From Clavibacter zhangzhiyongii (GTDB lineage Bacteria > Actinomycetota > Actinomycetes > Actinomycetales > Microbacteriaceae): a stretch of 64,000 bases of DNA. Numbering within the stretch: position 1 is the stretch's first letter; each line of letters starts with the position of its first letter. The translations under genes were made by a program, and so were the position numbers. The notes beneath the pieces are model-generated. The model was not told the origin of the DNA and did no database searches. It saw only the letters and a program-made list of their open reading frames with translations. Location of the stretch: positions 2,852,001 through 2,916,000 of the forward strand of contig NZ_CP061274.1 in the NCBI RefSeq assembly GCF_014775655.1. The letters are read 5' to 3'. Positions 8,085-16,791 of the stretch are shown here, piece by piece.

Positions 8085-8707
8085 CGCGTCGCGGGCCCGG
8101 CCTCGCGCCACCCGGATCCGTCGCGCTCCAGCTCGATGAGCTGCCCGTTCGCCCACACGAGCGAGCGCGTGAGCGCCGGCGAGCGCCGGAGCGCGGTGAG
8201 GTAGAGCACGCGGAGCAGGTAGCCGTGGGCGACCACGAGGGTGGTGCGCGGATCCGCCGCCACGTCGTCGAGCACCGCCCGCGCCCGCACGGCCGCCGCG
8301 GCCCACGTCTCGCCGCCGCCGGGGGCCGCGGGCTCGCCGTCCTCGCCCGTGAGCCAAGCCGCGAACGCCGCGCCGTGCACCGGCCCGCGCAGCTCGTCGC
8401 GCGTGATCCCCTCGAAGCCGCCGAAGTCGAGCTCCACCAGCTCGGCGCGCGGCTCGGGCACCACGCCCGGCGCCACGCCCTGCTCCTGCAGGATCCGCGC
8501 GGTGCTGCGGGCGCGCGCGAGCGTGCTCACGAGGATCCGCTCCACGCCCTCGCCGCGCAGCCGGGCCGCGAGCGGCGCCAGCTGCTCCGCCGCGTCGTCG
8601 CCGACGTCCACGTCGGTGCGCGAGTTGTAGCGGTACTCCCGGTTCCAGGGCGTCTGCGCGTGCCGGGTGAGGAGCAGGCGCGCGGGCGCGGCCGGGGGTG
8701 TCTGCAT
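8081..8707 (-). CDS. Histidine phosphatase (phosphoglycerate-mutase-like)
   Basis: 208 residues with the family signature [12 protein letters not shown] (catalytic RHG-type motif, here RHA) and [12 protein letters not shown] carrying the second catalytic His. Other family features are [12 protein letters not shown] and [11 protein letters not shown]. The replacement of Gly by Ala in RHG is tolerated in several members. Likely a small-molecule or sugar phosphatase in the cytoplasm; substrate unknown. Confidence 0.82.
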   Translation of the reverse strand: MQTPPAAPARLLLTRHAQTPWNREYRYNSRTDVDVGDDAAEQLAPLAARLRGEGVERILVSTLARARSTARILQEQGVAPGVVPEPRAELVELDFGGFEGITRDELRGPVHGAAFAAWLTGEDGEPAAPGGGETWAAAAVRARAVLDDVAADPRTTLVVAHGYLLRVLYLTALRRSPALTRSLVWANGQLIELERDGSGWREAGPATR

Positions 8708-8923
8708 GTCCCCATCCAACCGGGTCGGCGGCGCCGCGGCGGCCGGCCAGCCCGCCGCGGATCTTGCCCGTGCCTGTGCTCCTCCGCCGCCGCCCGGCCG
8801 TCGCGCGCGGCCCCGGACTAGCGTCGGAAGGGCCCGCGGCGACCGCCCGGGCACCGGACCCAGCGGAGCACGGGAGCCACGATCGCCACTCGGAACCCGC
8901 GCCGCCCGGCCGCGTCGCCCGCC

Positions 8924-9331
8924 GTGCGCGTCGCCTTCGCCGCGGCCTCCGGCGCGTACCTCGTGAACTGCGCCATCGGGATCGGCGCGGCCGCCCGGAT
9001 CCTGCCGCCCCGCCCGGAGCTCCGCCTCCACCACCGCGCCTACCTGCTCACGAGCGCCCTGACGGTCGTCGCGCTGAGCGCCGCGCTCTGGGCACCCGCG
9101 CCCGGCCGCGCCGCCGCCCGTCGCGCGGCCCGCGCGCTCGCCCCCGCCCTGCTCCCGCTCGCCGCGCTCCCCGCCGCCGGCACGCGCACCCGGCGGCATC
9201 CCGCCGTCGCCCTGACCGCCGCCCCCTGGTACGCCTGGGGCACCCTCACCGCCTGGAGAGACCCATGGAGTTCCTCGACGTCCTGCGCGCCCGGAAGACC
9301 ACCAACGGCGCCTTCCTCCCCGACCCGGTGA
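8924..9331 (+). CDS. Small membrane protein, start uncertain
   Basis: About 135 residues with two or three hydrophobic helices ([42 protein letters not shown]). GTG 8924 has no ribosome site. The frame stays open further upstream, where a better site (cggagcacgggag) precedes ACG 8879, so translation could begin there at a non-standard codon. The 3' end overlaps the next gene by 67 bp, and the protein-like part ends near AWGTLTAWR, so the last ~25 codons may be incidental. Function unknown. Confidence 0.45.
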   Translation: MRVAFAAASGAYLVNCAIGIGAAARILPPRPELRLHHRAYLLTSALTVVALSAALWAPAPGRAAARRAARALAPALLPLAALPAAGTRTRRHPAVALTAAPWYAWGTLTAWRDPWSSSTSCAPGRPPTAPSSPTR

Positions 9332-10068
9332 GCGAGGAGCACCAGCGCCTCCTCATGGAGGTCGCCGGCCGCGCGCCCTCGCAGCTCAACAGCCAGCCGT
9401 GGCGCTTCGTGCTCGTCGAGGAGCGCGACACCATCGAGCGGATCGCCGACATCAGCGGCGAGAGCATGACCGAGACGATGTCGAACGGCACCTTCTTCGA
9501 GCGCTACAAGCACTACTTCCGCTTCTCGCAGGAGGAGATGGACAGCCGCCGCGACGGCATGCTCTTCGACAGGCTGCCCGCGCCGCTGCGCCCCTTCACC
9601 AAGCAGGCGTTCACCCCGCGCGGCCAGAAGCTGATGAACTCGCTGCGGGTCCCCCAGACGCTCGGCCGCGAGAACCGCCGGCTGGTCGCGGGCAGCCCGC
9701 TGCTCATCGGCGTGATGCTCGACCGCGGCGAGGAGCGGCCCGAGTCGCTCGCGTCCTTCTACTCGACGTTCTCGATGGGCGCCGCGATGGAGAACGTGTG
9801 GCTGACGACGGTGGAGATCGGCATGGGCATCCAGTTCATCTCGTTCCCGATGGAGATCCGCGAGCAGTGGACCCGCGTCGAGGAGCTGCTGCGCGTGCCG
9901 CCGGAGCTCCAGCTCATGGCCGTCTACCGGCTCGGCTACCTGCCGCCGGAGGCCCGCCGACCCGCGATCGACTGGTCGAGCCGCGAGCGCAAGCGCCCCT
10001 CGCAGTACGTCTTCCGCGGCACGTGCGACACCCCGCAGGAGGGGTGGGACGAGGCCGCGCCGCGCTGA
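9265..10068 (+). CDS. Nitroreductase-family FMN oxidoreductase
   Basis: 267 residues. The start [18 protein letters not shown] and [19 protein letters not shown] are the FMN-phosphate-binding segments of nitroreductases. [21 protein letters not shown] is the dimer/flavin helix and YRLGYLP the C-terminal strand. It is larger than the usual ~200 residues, with an insert around [13 protein letters not shown]. Probably reduces nitro- or quinone-type substrates with NAD(P)H. Ribosome site ggagagaccc precedes the ATG. Confidence 0.85.
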   Translation: MEFLDVLRARKTTNGAFLPDPVSEEHQRLLMEVAGRAPSQLNSQPWRFVLVEERDTIERIADISGESMTETMSNGTFFERYKHYFRFSQEEMDSRRDGMLFDRLPAPLRPFTKQAFTPRGQKLMNSLRVPQTLGRENRRLVAGSPLLIGVMLDRGEERPESLASFYSTFSMGAAMENVWLTTVEIGMGIQFISFPMEIREQWTRVEELLRVPPELQLMAVYRLGYLPPEARRPAIDWSSRERKRPSQYVFRGTCDTPQEGWDEAAPR

Positions 10069-10153
10069 TCCCGGGATCGCGCGCCTCGTTCTGGGGGCGG
10101 AGCCGGGCGCCCGCCGGGCCGGCGCCGCGGATCCGCGCCCATAGGGTCGGAGC

Positions 10154-11113
10154 ATGGCCAGCGACGCGTGGGTGCGCATCCCGTCCCCGAGCACGCGGCA
10201 GCGCTGGCTCCTCACCGCGGCGTCGCTCGCCGTCGCCGGGGTCCTGCTCTGGTCGCCCGTCGGCCTCGTGACCCGCCTCGTCGACATCGCGATCGGCCCG
10301 TCGCCGCTCATCTCCGTGGGCCTGCCGATCCTCCTGATCGCCGCCGTCGTCGGCATCGCGTACCTCGTCGTCGCGGAGCGCAGCGCGCCGCCCGCGATCG
10401 ACGTCGCGCGCGAGCGCCTCCGCATCGGCCGGAAGGAGTGGGGCTTCTCCGAGGTCACCGGCGCGCGCATCGAGCTCGCGGGCGGCCCGGGCGACGACAC
10501 CCTGGTCCTCCGCCTCACGACGACCGGCGGCGAGAGCTGCAGCGTCGTCGTCTCCACGCGCGAGGGCGTCCGCGTCGACGACGCGCAGCGCGACGCCCTC
10601 CTGGCCCTCGTCGCCGGATCCCGCATCGCGCCGCCCCGCTCGAAGGACGACCCGCACGGCCGGTTCGCGCACGTCGAGTTCCCCGGCCACCTGACGCGCG
10701 AGGACACCGCGTCGCTCGTCGACGGCAGCGGCACCGCCGAGCCGACGGCCGCCCGCGGGCAGCGCGGTCAGGGCACCGGCGCGCGGAACGTCCGCCCCGC
10801 GGGCACGCCCAGCCGGAGCCCCGTGTCGATGCGGGCGCAGTACGTCATCGCCGGGATCGGGACGGCGGCGGGCGCCTTCTTCGCGGTCGTCGCGGTGCGG
10901 GACCCGGCGGCGGTGTTCGGGCGCACGGAGATCCCGGTGGTCGCGCTCGCCGTCCTCTTCCTGGCCGGCGGCATCGGCACCATCGTCATCACCCGCCGCG
11001 ACTCCCGACGCGCGGCCGAGCAGCGTGCCGCCGCCGACGCCGCCCGGGCGGCGGCCGAGCGCGACGGATCCGCCGAGCCCGCGGAGCGCGCCCGCCCCGC
11101 CGACGGGAGCTGA
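10154..11113 (+). CDS. Membrane protein with N-terminal WVRIPxPS motif (copy 1)
   Basis: 319 residues. It begins MASDAWVRIPSPSTRQRW, has two N-terminal membrane helices, a soluble PH-like beta-rich middle (VARERLRIGRKEWGFSEVTGARIEL), then two more helices and an Ala/Arg-rich charged tail. The following gene is a paralogue of the first two thirds. A TAGGGT hexamer 6 nt before the ATG suggests leaderless transcription. Function unknown. The central domain resembles bacterial PH-type membrane proteins, but this is tentative. Confidence 0.6.
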   Translation: MASDAWVRIPSPSTRQRWLLTAASLAVAGVLLWSPVGLVTRLVDIAIGPSPLISVGLPILLIAAVVGIAYLVVAERSAPPAIDVARERLRIGRKEWGFSEVTGARIELAGGPGDDTLVLRLTTTGGESCSVVVSTREGVRVDDAQRDALLALVAGSRIAPPRSKDDPHGRFAHVEFPGHLTREDTASLVDGSGTAEPTAARGQRGQGTGARNVRPAGTPSRSPVSMRAQYVIAGIGTAAGAFFAVVAVRDPAAVFGRTEIPVVALAVLFLAGGIGTIVITRRDSRRAAEQRAAADAARAAAERDGSAEPAERARPADGS

Positions 11114-11116
11114 CGC

Positions 11117-11755
11117 GTGGCCGACGACGGGTGGGTGCGGATCCCGCCGCCCAGCTTCCGGCAGCGGCTCCTCTTCGGCGGCTTGTGGTTCGCCCTCGTC
11201 GCCTGGCTGGGCGTGAACCCCCTGGGATACCTCGGCCGGCCCGTCGAGGAGGCCGTCGGCGGCGGATGGATCACGGTCGGGGCCACCGTGGCGCTCGGCG
11301 TCGCCGCCGCCGGGGCGATCCTCCTCCTCGTCATCACGCGGCTCGCCCCCGGGCTCGACGTCGACGCCAGCCGGGGCGTCCTCCGCCTCCGCGGGCGGGA
11401 GCACCCGTTCACCGACCTGGTGGGCGCGCGCATCGAGGTCGCACCGGTCCCGCATGAGTCCCGCTACGACGAACCCCGGAAGCGTCCGCGGCGGGATCCG
11501 CTGGTCCTCCGCCTCGACCTCGCCGGCGGCGCCCGCTTCCGCATCGTGCTCGCGATCGGCCGAACCGACGCCCTCTCGCCCGAGCGCACGGCCGCGCTCC
11601 TCGCGGCGGTGCGCGGGTCCAGGATCGCGGCGCCCGCCGCCTCCTATGACCCCGACGGCCGCTTCACGCACCTCAACTTCCCCGGGAGCCTCGACCTCGA
11701 CGCCGCCGCGCGCCTGATCGAGGACCCGCAGAGCGCCCGCACGCTCCCCAGCTGA
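11117..11755 (+). CDS. Membrane protein with N-terminal WVRIPxPS motif (copy 2)
   Basis: 212 residues from GTG 11117, 3 bp after the previous stop. Starts MADDGWVRIPPPSFRQRL, very close to the start of the upstream protein. It shares the order of two membrane helices, a beta-rich domain (LRLRGREHPFTDLVGARIEV) and a closing block (GSRIAAP, DPDGRFTHLNFPG versus DPHGRFAHVEFPG). It lacks the C-terminal helices. A tandem duplication forming an operon; function unknown. Confidence 0.6.
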   Translation: MADDGWVRIPPPSFRQRLLFGGLWFALVAWLGVNPLGYLGRPVEEAVGGGWITVGATVALGVAAAGAILLLVITRLAPGLDVDASRGVLRLRGREHPFTDLVGARIEVAPVPHESRYDEPRKRPRRDPLVLRLDLAGGARFRIVLAIGRTDALSPERTAALLAAVRGSRIAAPAASYDPDGRFTHLNFPGSLDLDAAARLIEDPQSARTLPS

Positions 11756-11770
11756 TCGGGATCGCCCGCG

Positions 11771-12193
11771 TCACACCCGCAGCGAGAACGCCGCCAGCCC
11801 CTCCTCGGCGTGCGGCGCGAAGCCGAGCGCGCGGTAGAAGGGGTGCGAGCGGTCGCCGTCCTCGGTGCCGCCCGCGTCCGTGGTGAGCACGAGGAGGACG
11901 CCCGCGGCCGAGCGCGCGCGGACGCGCTCGAGGAGGGCGCGGCCGATGCCGGCCCGCTGCCGGTCGGGGCGCACGAGGAGGTCCTGCACGTAGGAGATGG
12001 TCGCGCCGTCGCCCACGGTGCGCACGAGGCCGACGAGCCGCCCGTCGTCGTCGCGCGCGGTGATGATGAGGGAGGATCCGGCGAGCGCCCGCACGAGCCG
12101 CTCCGGGTCGGCCGCGTAGACGCTCCAGCCGACGGATCCGTAGAGGTCGAGCAGCTCGTCGCGGGCGGGGATCTCGTCGGCGAGGAGGGTCAC
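11771..12193 (-). CDS. GNAT-family N-acetyltransferase
   Basis: 140 residues. Start GTG 12193 fits a TACGGT hexamer 6 nt upstream (12200-12205). The acetyl-CoA pyrophosphate loop is VRPDRQRAGIGRALLERV and the C-terminal strand-helix is HPFYRALGFAPH. Single GNAT domain, substrate unknown. Convergent with the duplicated membrane protein genes. Confidence 0.8.
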   Translation of the reverse strand: MTLLADEIPARDELLDLYGSVGWSVYAADPERLVRALAGSSLIITARDDDGRLVGLVRTVGDGATISYVQDLLVRPDRQRAGIGRALLERVRARSAAGVLLVLTTDAGGTEDGDRSHPFYRALGFAPHAEEGLAAFSLRV

Positions 12194-12291
12194 CCCCACA
12201 CCGTAGCGGCCTGTGCAGTCGGCCCCCGCGGGAGGATCGCCCCTCGATACGGTCGCGGTTCCACCCGCCATCCCTCCGACGAGAGCTGCCC

Positions 12292-13416
12292 ATGCACCAG
12301 TCGCGCCACGCCTGCACGTCCTCATCCCGTCGGTCGCGATCCGGGGCCCTCGCCGTCGCCTCGCTCGCCGTCGCCGTCGCCGCCGTCGCCGCCGGCGGCC
12401 TCGGCGCCGCCCTCCTGGCACCGGCCAGCGCGTTCGCCGCCACGGCCACCGTCGGCCTCGGCACCGCCGCGTCCTACTCGGTGCTCGCCGGCCAGGGCGT
12501 CACCAGCACCGGCCCCACCACCCTCGCGGCGGATCTCGGCACGAGCCCGTCCGCGGCCGTCACCGGCTTCCCGCCCGGCGTCGTCGGCGGCGCCACCCAC
12601 GCGGCCGACGCCGCGGCCGGCCAGGCCCAGTCCGACCTCACCACGGCGTACGACGACGCGGCCGGCCGCCCCACCACCGCCGCCGTCCCCGCCGACCTGG
12701 TCGGCGCGACCCTCACGCCGGGCGTCTACACGGCAGGCGGCCCGCTCGGCCTCACCGGCACGGTCACGCTCGACGCGCAGGGCGACCCGGCCGCGGTCTT
12801 CGTCATCCAGGCCCCGTCCACGCTCACCACCGGCTCGAGCAGCCGGGTGGCGCTCGTGGACGGCGCCCAGGCCTGCAACGTGTTCTGGCAGGTCTCGAGC
12901 TCCGCCAGCCTCGGCACGAACTCGGGCTTCGCCGGGTCGATCCTCGCGCTCACCTCCATCTCCGTCGGCACCGGCGCCACGGTCGACGGCCGCGCGCTCG
13001 CCCGCAACGGATCCGTCACCCTCGACGACGACGCGTTCGTCGCCTCCACGTGCGGCAGCAGCACGTCGCCCATCGGCTCGGGCACCACGCCCGTGGTCAC
13101 GCCCACCCCGGCGCCCTCGGCCACGCCGGCCCCGTCGCTCACCCCGCCCGGCGGATCCGGCGGCAGCGGTGGCGGAGGCACGACGGGTGGCACGACCGGC
13201 GGCACGACCGGCGGATCCAAGCCCACCACCACGCCCGCCACCGGCGTGCCCTCGCCCACCATGCCGCCCGGCGACGTGCCGCCCCCGGGCGGCCACCTCC
13301 CCCGCACGGGCGGCGACGGAGCGCGCCTCGTCATCGAGCTCGCCCTCGGCGCGGCGGCCCTCGCGGCCGGCGCGGTCGCGGTCATCGCCGTCCGCACCCG
13401 CCGCCGACGCCGCTGA
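12292..13416 (+). CDS. LPXTG-anchored ice-binding-like (DUF3494) surface protein
   Basis: 374 residues. A twin-Arg/Lys-poor but Arg-rich N-terminus and a hydrophobic stretch form a signal peptide with likely cleavage near residue 49 (ASAFA/ATATVG). Residues ~52-258 match the DUF3494 ice-binding-like beta-helix fold: ASYSVLAGQGVTSTGPTTL, LGTSPSAAVTGFPPG, VFVIQAPSTLTTGSSS, NVFWQVSSSASLGTNSGFAGSI. A Pro/Thr/Gly-rich spacer with a GTTG repeat leads to LPRTG, a hydrophobic helix and a run of Arg, a sortase anchor. In other bacteria the fold binds ice or acts as an adhesin. Which applies here is unknown. Confidence 0.8.
   Translation: MHQSRHACTSSSRRSRSGALAVASLAVAVAAVAAGGLGAALLAPASAFAATATVGLGTAASYSVLAGQGVTSTGPTTLAADLGTSPSAAVTGFPPGVVGGATHAADAAAGQAQSDLTTAYDDAAGRPTTAAVPADLVGATLTPGVYTAGGPLGLTGTVTLDAQGDPAAVFVIQAPSTLTTGSSSRVALVDGAQACNVFWQVSSSASLGTNSGFAGSILALTSISVGTGATVDGRALARNGSVTLDDDAFVASTCGSSTSPIGSGTTPVVTPTPAPSATPAPSLTPPGGSGGSGGGGTTGGTTGGTTGGSKPTTTPATGVPSPTMPPGDVPPPGGHLPRTGGDGARLVIELALGAAALAAGAVAVIAVRTRRRRR
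13177..13212 (+). repeat. Three 12-bp tandem repeats (GTTG-encoding)
   Basis: Three near-identical copies of ggcacgacsggy inside the spacer of the surface protein, encoding Gly-Thr-Thr-Gly units. Such wall-spanning spacers often vary in copy number between strains. Confidence 0.7.
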
Positions 13417-13434
13417 TCCCCCGCCCGACCGGAC

Positions 13435-13457
13435 GCCCGCGCTCCCCGAGCGCGGGC
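13435..13457 (+). terminator. Hairpin terminator after the surface protein gene
   Basis: Perfect 9-bp stem (gcccgcgct/agcgcgggc) with a 5-nt loop, 18 bp after the stop. Confidence 0.65.
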
Positions 13458-13587
13458 ATCCGTGCGTCGGGGCGCCGCGGATGCCCTCCGGACAGGCGCG
13501 GATCCGACCTCGCCGGAGGAGGAGGAGCGGGGCTAGTGTCGGCGGAGGAGCGATGCCGCTCCGACCCACCAGTCGACGAGGACCACC

Positions 13588-14547
13588 ATGACGACGACGA
13601 GCCGGCCGCCGCGCACGGACACCCCCGACCGGCCGCCCCGTCCCCGACGCTCCCGCATGGCCCGCCGCGAGGCCGTGGCCGGCTACCTCTTCATCAGCCC
13701 GTGGATCATCGGCTTCCTCGTCTTCACGCTCGGCGCGATGGTCTACAGCCTCGTGGTGTCGTTCAGCGACTACAACCTCGCGACCGACGTGGCCACCCCG
13801 GTCGGCACGGCGAACTACGAGCGCCTCTTCACGGATCCGCGCGTCGCGCTGAGCCTCGGCAACACCCTCTTCTACGCCATCCTCGCGGTGCCGTTCGAGG
13901 TCTGCCTGGCGCTCCTGCTCGCGATCCTCCTCGCGCGCCTCGGCCGCGCCGCCGGCATCTTCCGCACCCTCTACTACCTGCCGAAGATGACCCCGACGGT
14001 CGCCACCGCGAGCGTCTTCCTGCTGCTCCTCAACGGCAACACCGGCGCCGTGAACGAGGGCCTCGAGGCGATCGGCATCGACGGCCCGCAGTGGCTCATC
14101 GACCCCGCCTGGGTGAAGCCGTCCATCGTGCTCATGACGCTCTGGGGCGTGAGCGGCACCATGGTGATCTTCCTGGCCGCCCTGAAGGACGTGCCGCGCG
14201 AGCTCTACGAGGTCTCCTCGCTCGACGGCGCCGGGCCCGTGCGGCAGTTCTTCGCCATCACCGTGCCGATGATCTCGGGCGCGATCTTCTTCAACGTCGT
14301 CGTGCTCACGATCGCGGCGCTGCAGGTCTTCGACCAGGCGTACCTGCTGTTCTGGCGCGACCAGACGAACGCCTCCCCCGACTCGTCGCTGTTCTACGGC
14401 GTCTACCTCTTCCAGCAGGCGTTCCGCTCGTTCGACTTCGGCTTCGCGGCCGCGATGGCGTGGCTGCTGTTCGTGATCGTGCTGGTGATCACGCTCGTGC
14501 AGGTGCAGCTGAGCAACCGGTTCGTCTACTACGAGGGGGACCGCTGA
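13588..14547 (+). CDS. Sugar ABC transporter permease, MalF/UgpA type
   Basis: 319 residues with ribosome site acgaggacc. Six membrane helices after an Arg/Pro-rich cytoplasmic N-terminus (YLFISPWIIGFLVFTLGAMV first). The EAA loop that contacts the ATPase is ELYEVSSLDGAGPVRQFFAI, the expected EAxxxDGA...F form. Imports a carbohydrate together with the next permease and a binding protein. The likely partner binding protein gene is on the opposite strand at 16792-18150. No ATPase gene is nearby, so a shared MsmK-type ATPase is inferred. Confidence 0.9.
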   Translation: MTTTSRPPRTDTPDRPPRPRRSRMARREAVAGYLFISPWIIGFLVFTLGAMVYSLVVSFSDYNLATDVATPVGTANYERLFTDPRVALSLGNTLFYAILAVPFEVCLALLLAILLARLGRAAGIFRTLYYLPKMTPTVATASVFLLLLNGNTGAVNEGLEAIGIDGPQWLIDPAWVKPSIVLMTLWGVSGTMVIFLAALKDVPRELYEVSSLDGAGPVRQFFAITVPMISGAIFFNVVVLTIAALQVFDQAYLLFWRDQTNASPDSSLFYGVYLFQQAFRSFDFGFAAAMAWLLFVIVLVITLVQVQLSNRFVYYEGDR

Positions 14548-15530
14548 TGGCCGTCACCGACCGCACCCCGGCCACGCCCGCGACGCCGGCCGCCGCCACG
14601 GGGGATCCGCGCCTCGCCGCCGCCCTCACGCCGCTGCCGTCGCGGGATCCGTCGCCCGGGCGCCGCGACCCCGACCGAACCCGGCGGGTGCGCTCCCGCA
14701 TCGGCCGCGCCCTCATCACGGCGCTGCTCGTCGGCTTCGCGCTCCTGTTCCTCTACCCGTTCGCGTGGCTGCTCGCCGCGAGCCTCAAGCCGCGCGGCGA
14801 GGTCTTCGACAACACGCTGTGGCCGCGCACGTTCACGCCGCAGAACTACGTCGAGGTGTGGGAGCAGCTGCCGCTCCTCGGCTGGATGGGCAACAGCCTC
14901 GCCATCGCCCTGCTCTCCGCGGCGCTCGTGTCGATCTCGAGCGCGCTCGTGGCGTTCGGCTTCGCGTACTTCCGGTTCCCGGGCCGCAGGATCCTCTTCG
15001 GCCTGGTGCTCGCGACGATGATGCTGCCGGGCGCCGTCACGATGGTGCCGCAGTTCCTCATCTGGAAGAACCTCGGGCTGATCGGCACGTGGGTCCCGCT
15101 GTTCGGCATGAACCTGTTCGGCTCGGCCTTCTACATCTTCCTGCAGCGGCAGTTCTTCCTCGGGCTGCCGCGGGAGCTGTTCGAGGCGGCGCGGCTCGAC
15201 GGCGCCAGCTACTTCGGGATGTTCCGGCGGATCGCGCTGCCGCTGTCGATCCCGTCGTTCGTCATCATCTTCATCTTCGAGTTCCAGGCGAGCTGGAACA
15301 ACCTGCAGGCGTCGCTCATCTACCTGAACGCCGGCAGCGTCGAGGGCTTCACGGTGCCGCTCGGCCTCTCCTACGCGATGACCGCGTTCAGCCCCACGAA
15401 CGGCGGGCAGGGCGACTACCAGCTCGTCATGGTCGCGGCGCTGCTCGTCACCCTGCCGATGCTGCTGCTGTTCGCGTTCGGGCAGCGCTACTTCGTGGAG
15501 GGCATCGCGACGCAGGGCCGGAAGGGCTGA
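14547..15530 (+). CDS. Sugar ABC transporter permease, MalG/UgpE type
   Basis: 327 residues, ATG sharing one base with the previous TGA. After a low-complexity Ala/Pro/Arg N-terminus (~50 residues) come six membrane helices (LITALLVGFALLFLYPFAWL first). The EAA loop is ELFEAARLDGASYFGMFRRI. Fits the inner-membrane heterodimer with the preceding permease. Confidence 0.9.
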   Translation: MAVTDRTPATPATPAAATGDPRLAAALTPLPSRDPSPGRRDPDRTRRVRSRIGRALITALLVGFALLFLYPFAWLLAASLKPRGEVFDNTLWPRTFTPQNYVEVWEQLPLLGWMGNSLAIALLSAALVSISSALVAFGFAYFRFPGRRILFGLVLATMMLPGAVTMVPQFLIWKNLGLIGTWVPLFGMNLFGSAFYIFLQRQFFLGLPRELFEAARLDGASYFGMFRRIALPLSIPSFVIIFIFEFQASWNNLQASLIYLNAGSVEGFTVPLGLSYAMTAFSPTNGGQGDYQLVMVAALLVTLPMLLLFAFGQRYFVEGIATQGRKG

Positions 15531-15589
15531 CGCGGGCCCGCACGCCGCCGACCCCGGTCACGCGCGCGCGATCCGCCTATCGTGGAGGG

Positions 15590-16303
15590 GTGACCGAGCA
15601 CGAACCCGACCTCCGCAGCATCTTCACCGCCCTCGCCGACAGCCTCGTGGCCTCCGACATCGTGCAGGCGCTCAACGACCTGGTGGGCGCCTGCGTCGAC
15701 CACACGTCCGCGACCGAGGGCGGCATCGTCCTCGCCGACCGCGACGGCGTCCTGCACGTCATCGCGTCCACGAGCGAGCGCGCAGCCGACGTGGAGGAGG
15801 CCCAGCTCGGCGCGCACGAGGGCCCGTGCCTCGACTGCGTGCGCGACGGCGAGGCGGTCGAGGTGCCCGACCTCGACGACATGCTCCAGGAGTGGCCGGA
15901 GTTCGCCCGCATCGCCGAGGACCGCGGCTTCCGCGCCGTGCACGCGACGCCCATGCGCCTGCGCGGTCGCACGCTCGGATCGCTCTGCCTCTTCGCCCCG
16001 ACCCCGGGCCCGCTGTCGGATCGCGACGCCGCCCTCGTGCAGACGCTCGCCGACGCCGCGACCCTCAGCGTCCTGCAGCAGGACGCCATCCACCGCGGCC
16101 AGGCGCTGAGCGACCAGCTGCAGCAGGCGCTCGACAGCCGCGTGGTCATCGAGCAGGCGAAGGGCGCGCTGGCCCACCGCCTGGGCGTCACGCCCGACGA
16201 GGCGTTCGCGCACCTGCGGCGCCAGGCGCGCAGCACCGGCCGGCGGATCCACGACGTCGCCGCCGAGGTCGTGCGGCCCGACCGCGGGAGCCGCGCCAGC
16301 TGA
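15590..16303 (+). CDS. GAF-ANTAR antiterminator regulator
   Basis: 237 residues. GTG 15590 sits 6 nt after TATCGT (15578-15583). A GAF domain covers residues ~10-170 (EGGIVLADRDGVLHVIASTS, HEGPCLDCVRDGEAVEV). An ANTAR domain covers the last ~60 residues: ALDSRVVIEQAKGALAHRLG, then AFAHLRRQARSTGRRI. ANTAR domains bind paired RNA hairpins to prevent termination when their sensor is activated. It follows the sugar permeases by 59 bp, but as a likely separate leaderless unit. Confidence 0.88.
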   Translation: MTEHEPDLRSIFTALADSLVASDIVQALNDLVGACVDHTSATEGGIVLADRDGVLHVIASTSERAADVEEAQLGAHEGPCLDCVRDGEAVEVPDLDDMLQEWPEFARIAEDRGFRAVHATPMRLRGRTLGSLCLFAPTPGPLSDRDAALVQTLADAATLSVLQQDAIHRGQALSDQLQQALDSRVVIEQAKGALAHRLGVTPDEAFAHLRRQARSTGRRIHDVAAEVVRPDRGSRAS

Positions 16304-16341
16304 GCCGAGCGCACGACGGCCGAGCCGGCCGGCGCGGCGGA

Positions 16342-16665
16342 TCAGCTCCCGGTGTCGACGACCTTGAGGCCGACCACGCAGCCCACGAGGCCGAGCAGCA
16401 GCAGGACCTTCACGACGCTCGCGGGCTCCTCGCCCGTGACGATGGCGTAGGTCACGGTGAGCGCGGCGCCGATGCCGACCCACACGGCGTACGCGGTGCC
16501 GGTGCTGATCTCGCGCATCGCGTAGGCGAGCCCGACCATGCTCAGCACGACGGCGACGCCGAAGACGATCGACGGCCCGAGCTTGGTGAACCCGGCGGAC
16601 CTGCCGAGGGCGGTGGCCCAGACGGCCTCGAGCACCCCGGACACGATGAGGACGATCCACGACAT
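16342..16665 (-). CDS. sugE: SMR-family exporter (SugE/Gdx-like)
   Basis: 107 residues, four membrane helices, the normal SMR length. The first helix MSWIVLIVSGVLEAVWATAL contains the essential Glu (E13) of the family, and GTAYAVWVGIGAALTV is the conserved third helix. The WATAL and KVVDTGS features are closer to SugE/Gdx guanidinium exporters than to the EmrE drug pumps, though this is a family judgement. Ribosome site ccaggagaagtcgcc. I find no ykkC-type riboswitch in the ~80 bp upstream. Confidence 0.82.
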   Translation of the reverse strand: MSWIVLIVSGVLEAVWATALGRSAGFTKLGPSIVFGVAVVLSMVGLAYAMREISTGTAYAVWVGIGAALTVTYAIVTGEEPASVVKVLLLLGLVGCVVGLKVVDTGS

Positions 16666-16791
16666 GGCGACTTCTCCTGGCCAGTCTTGTCGCGTTCCGG
16701 GTACTGATCCCTCGTCCGGGAGCGCGGATGAGCGCCCGAGCTCAACGGTACTCGGGCGCCCTGGTCACGGCGTGTGCGGGTCGGCGCCGGG

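Noticed and set aside
16666..16745. Possible guanidine (ykkC/mini-ykkC) riboswitch before the SMR gene
   Set aside because: There is a short ggACGAgg hairpin-like piece and an ACTGG segment, but neither the paired ACGR hairpins nor the guanidine-I core are present in the short leader.
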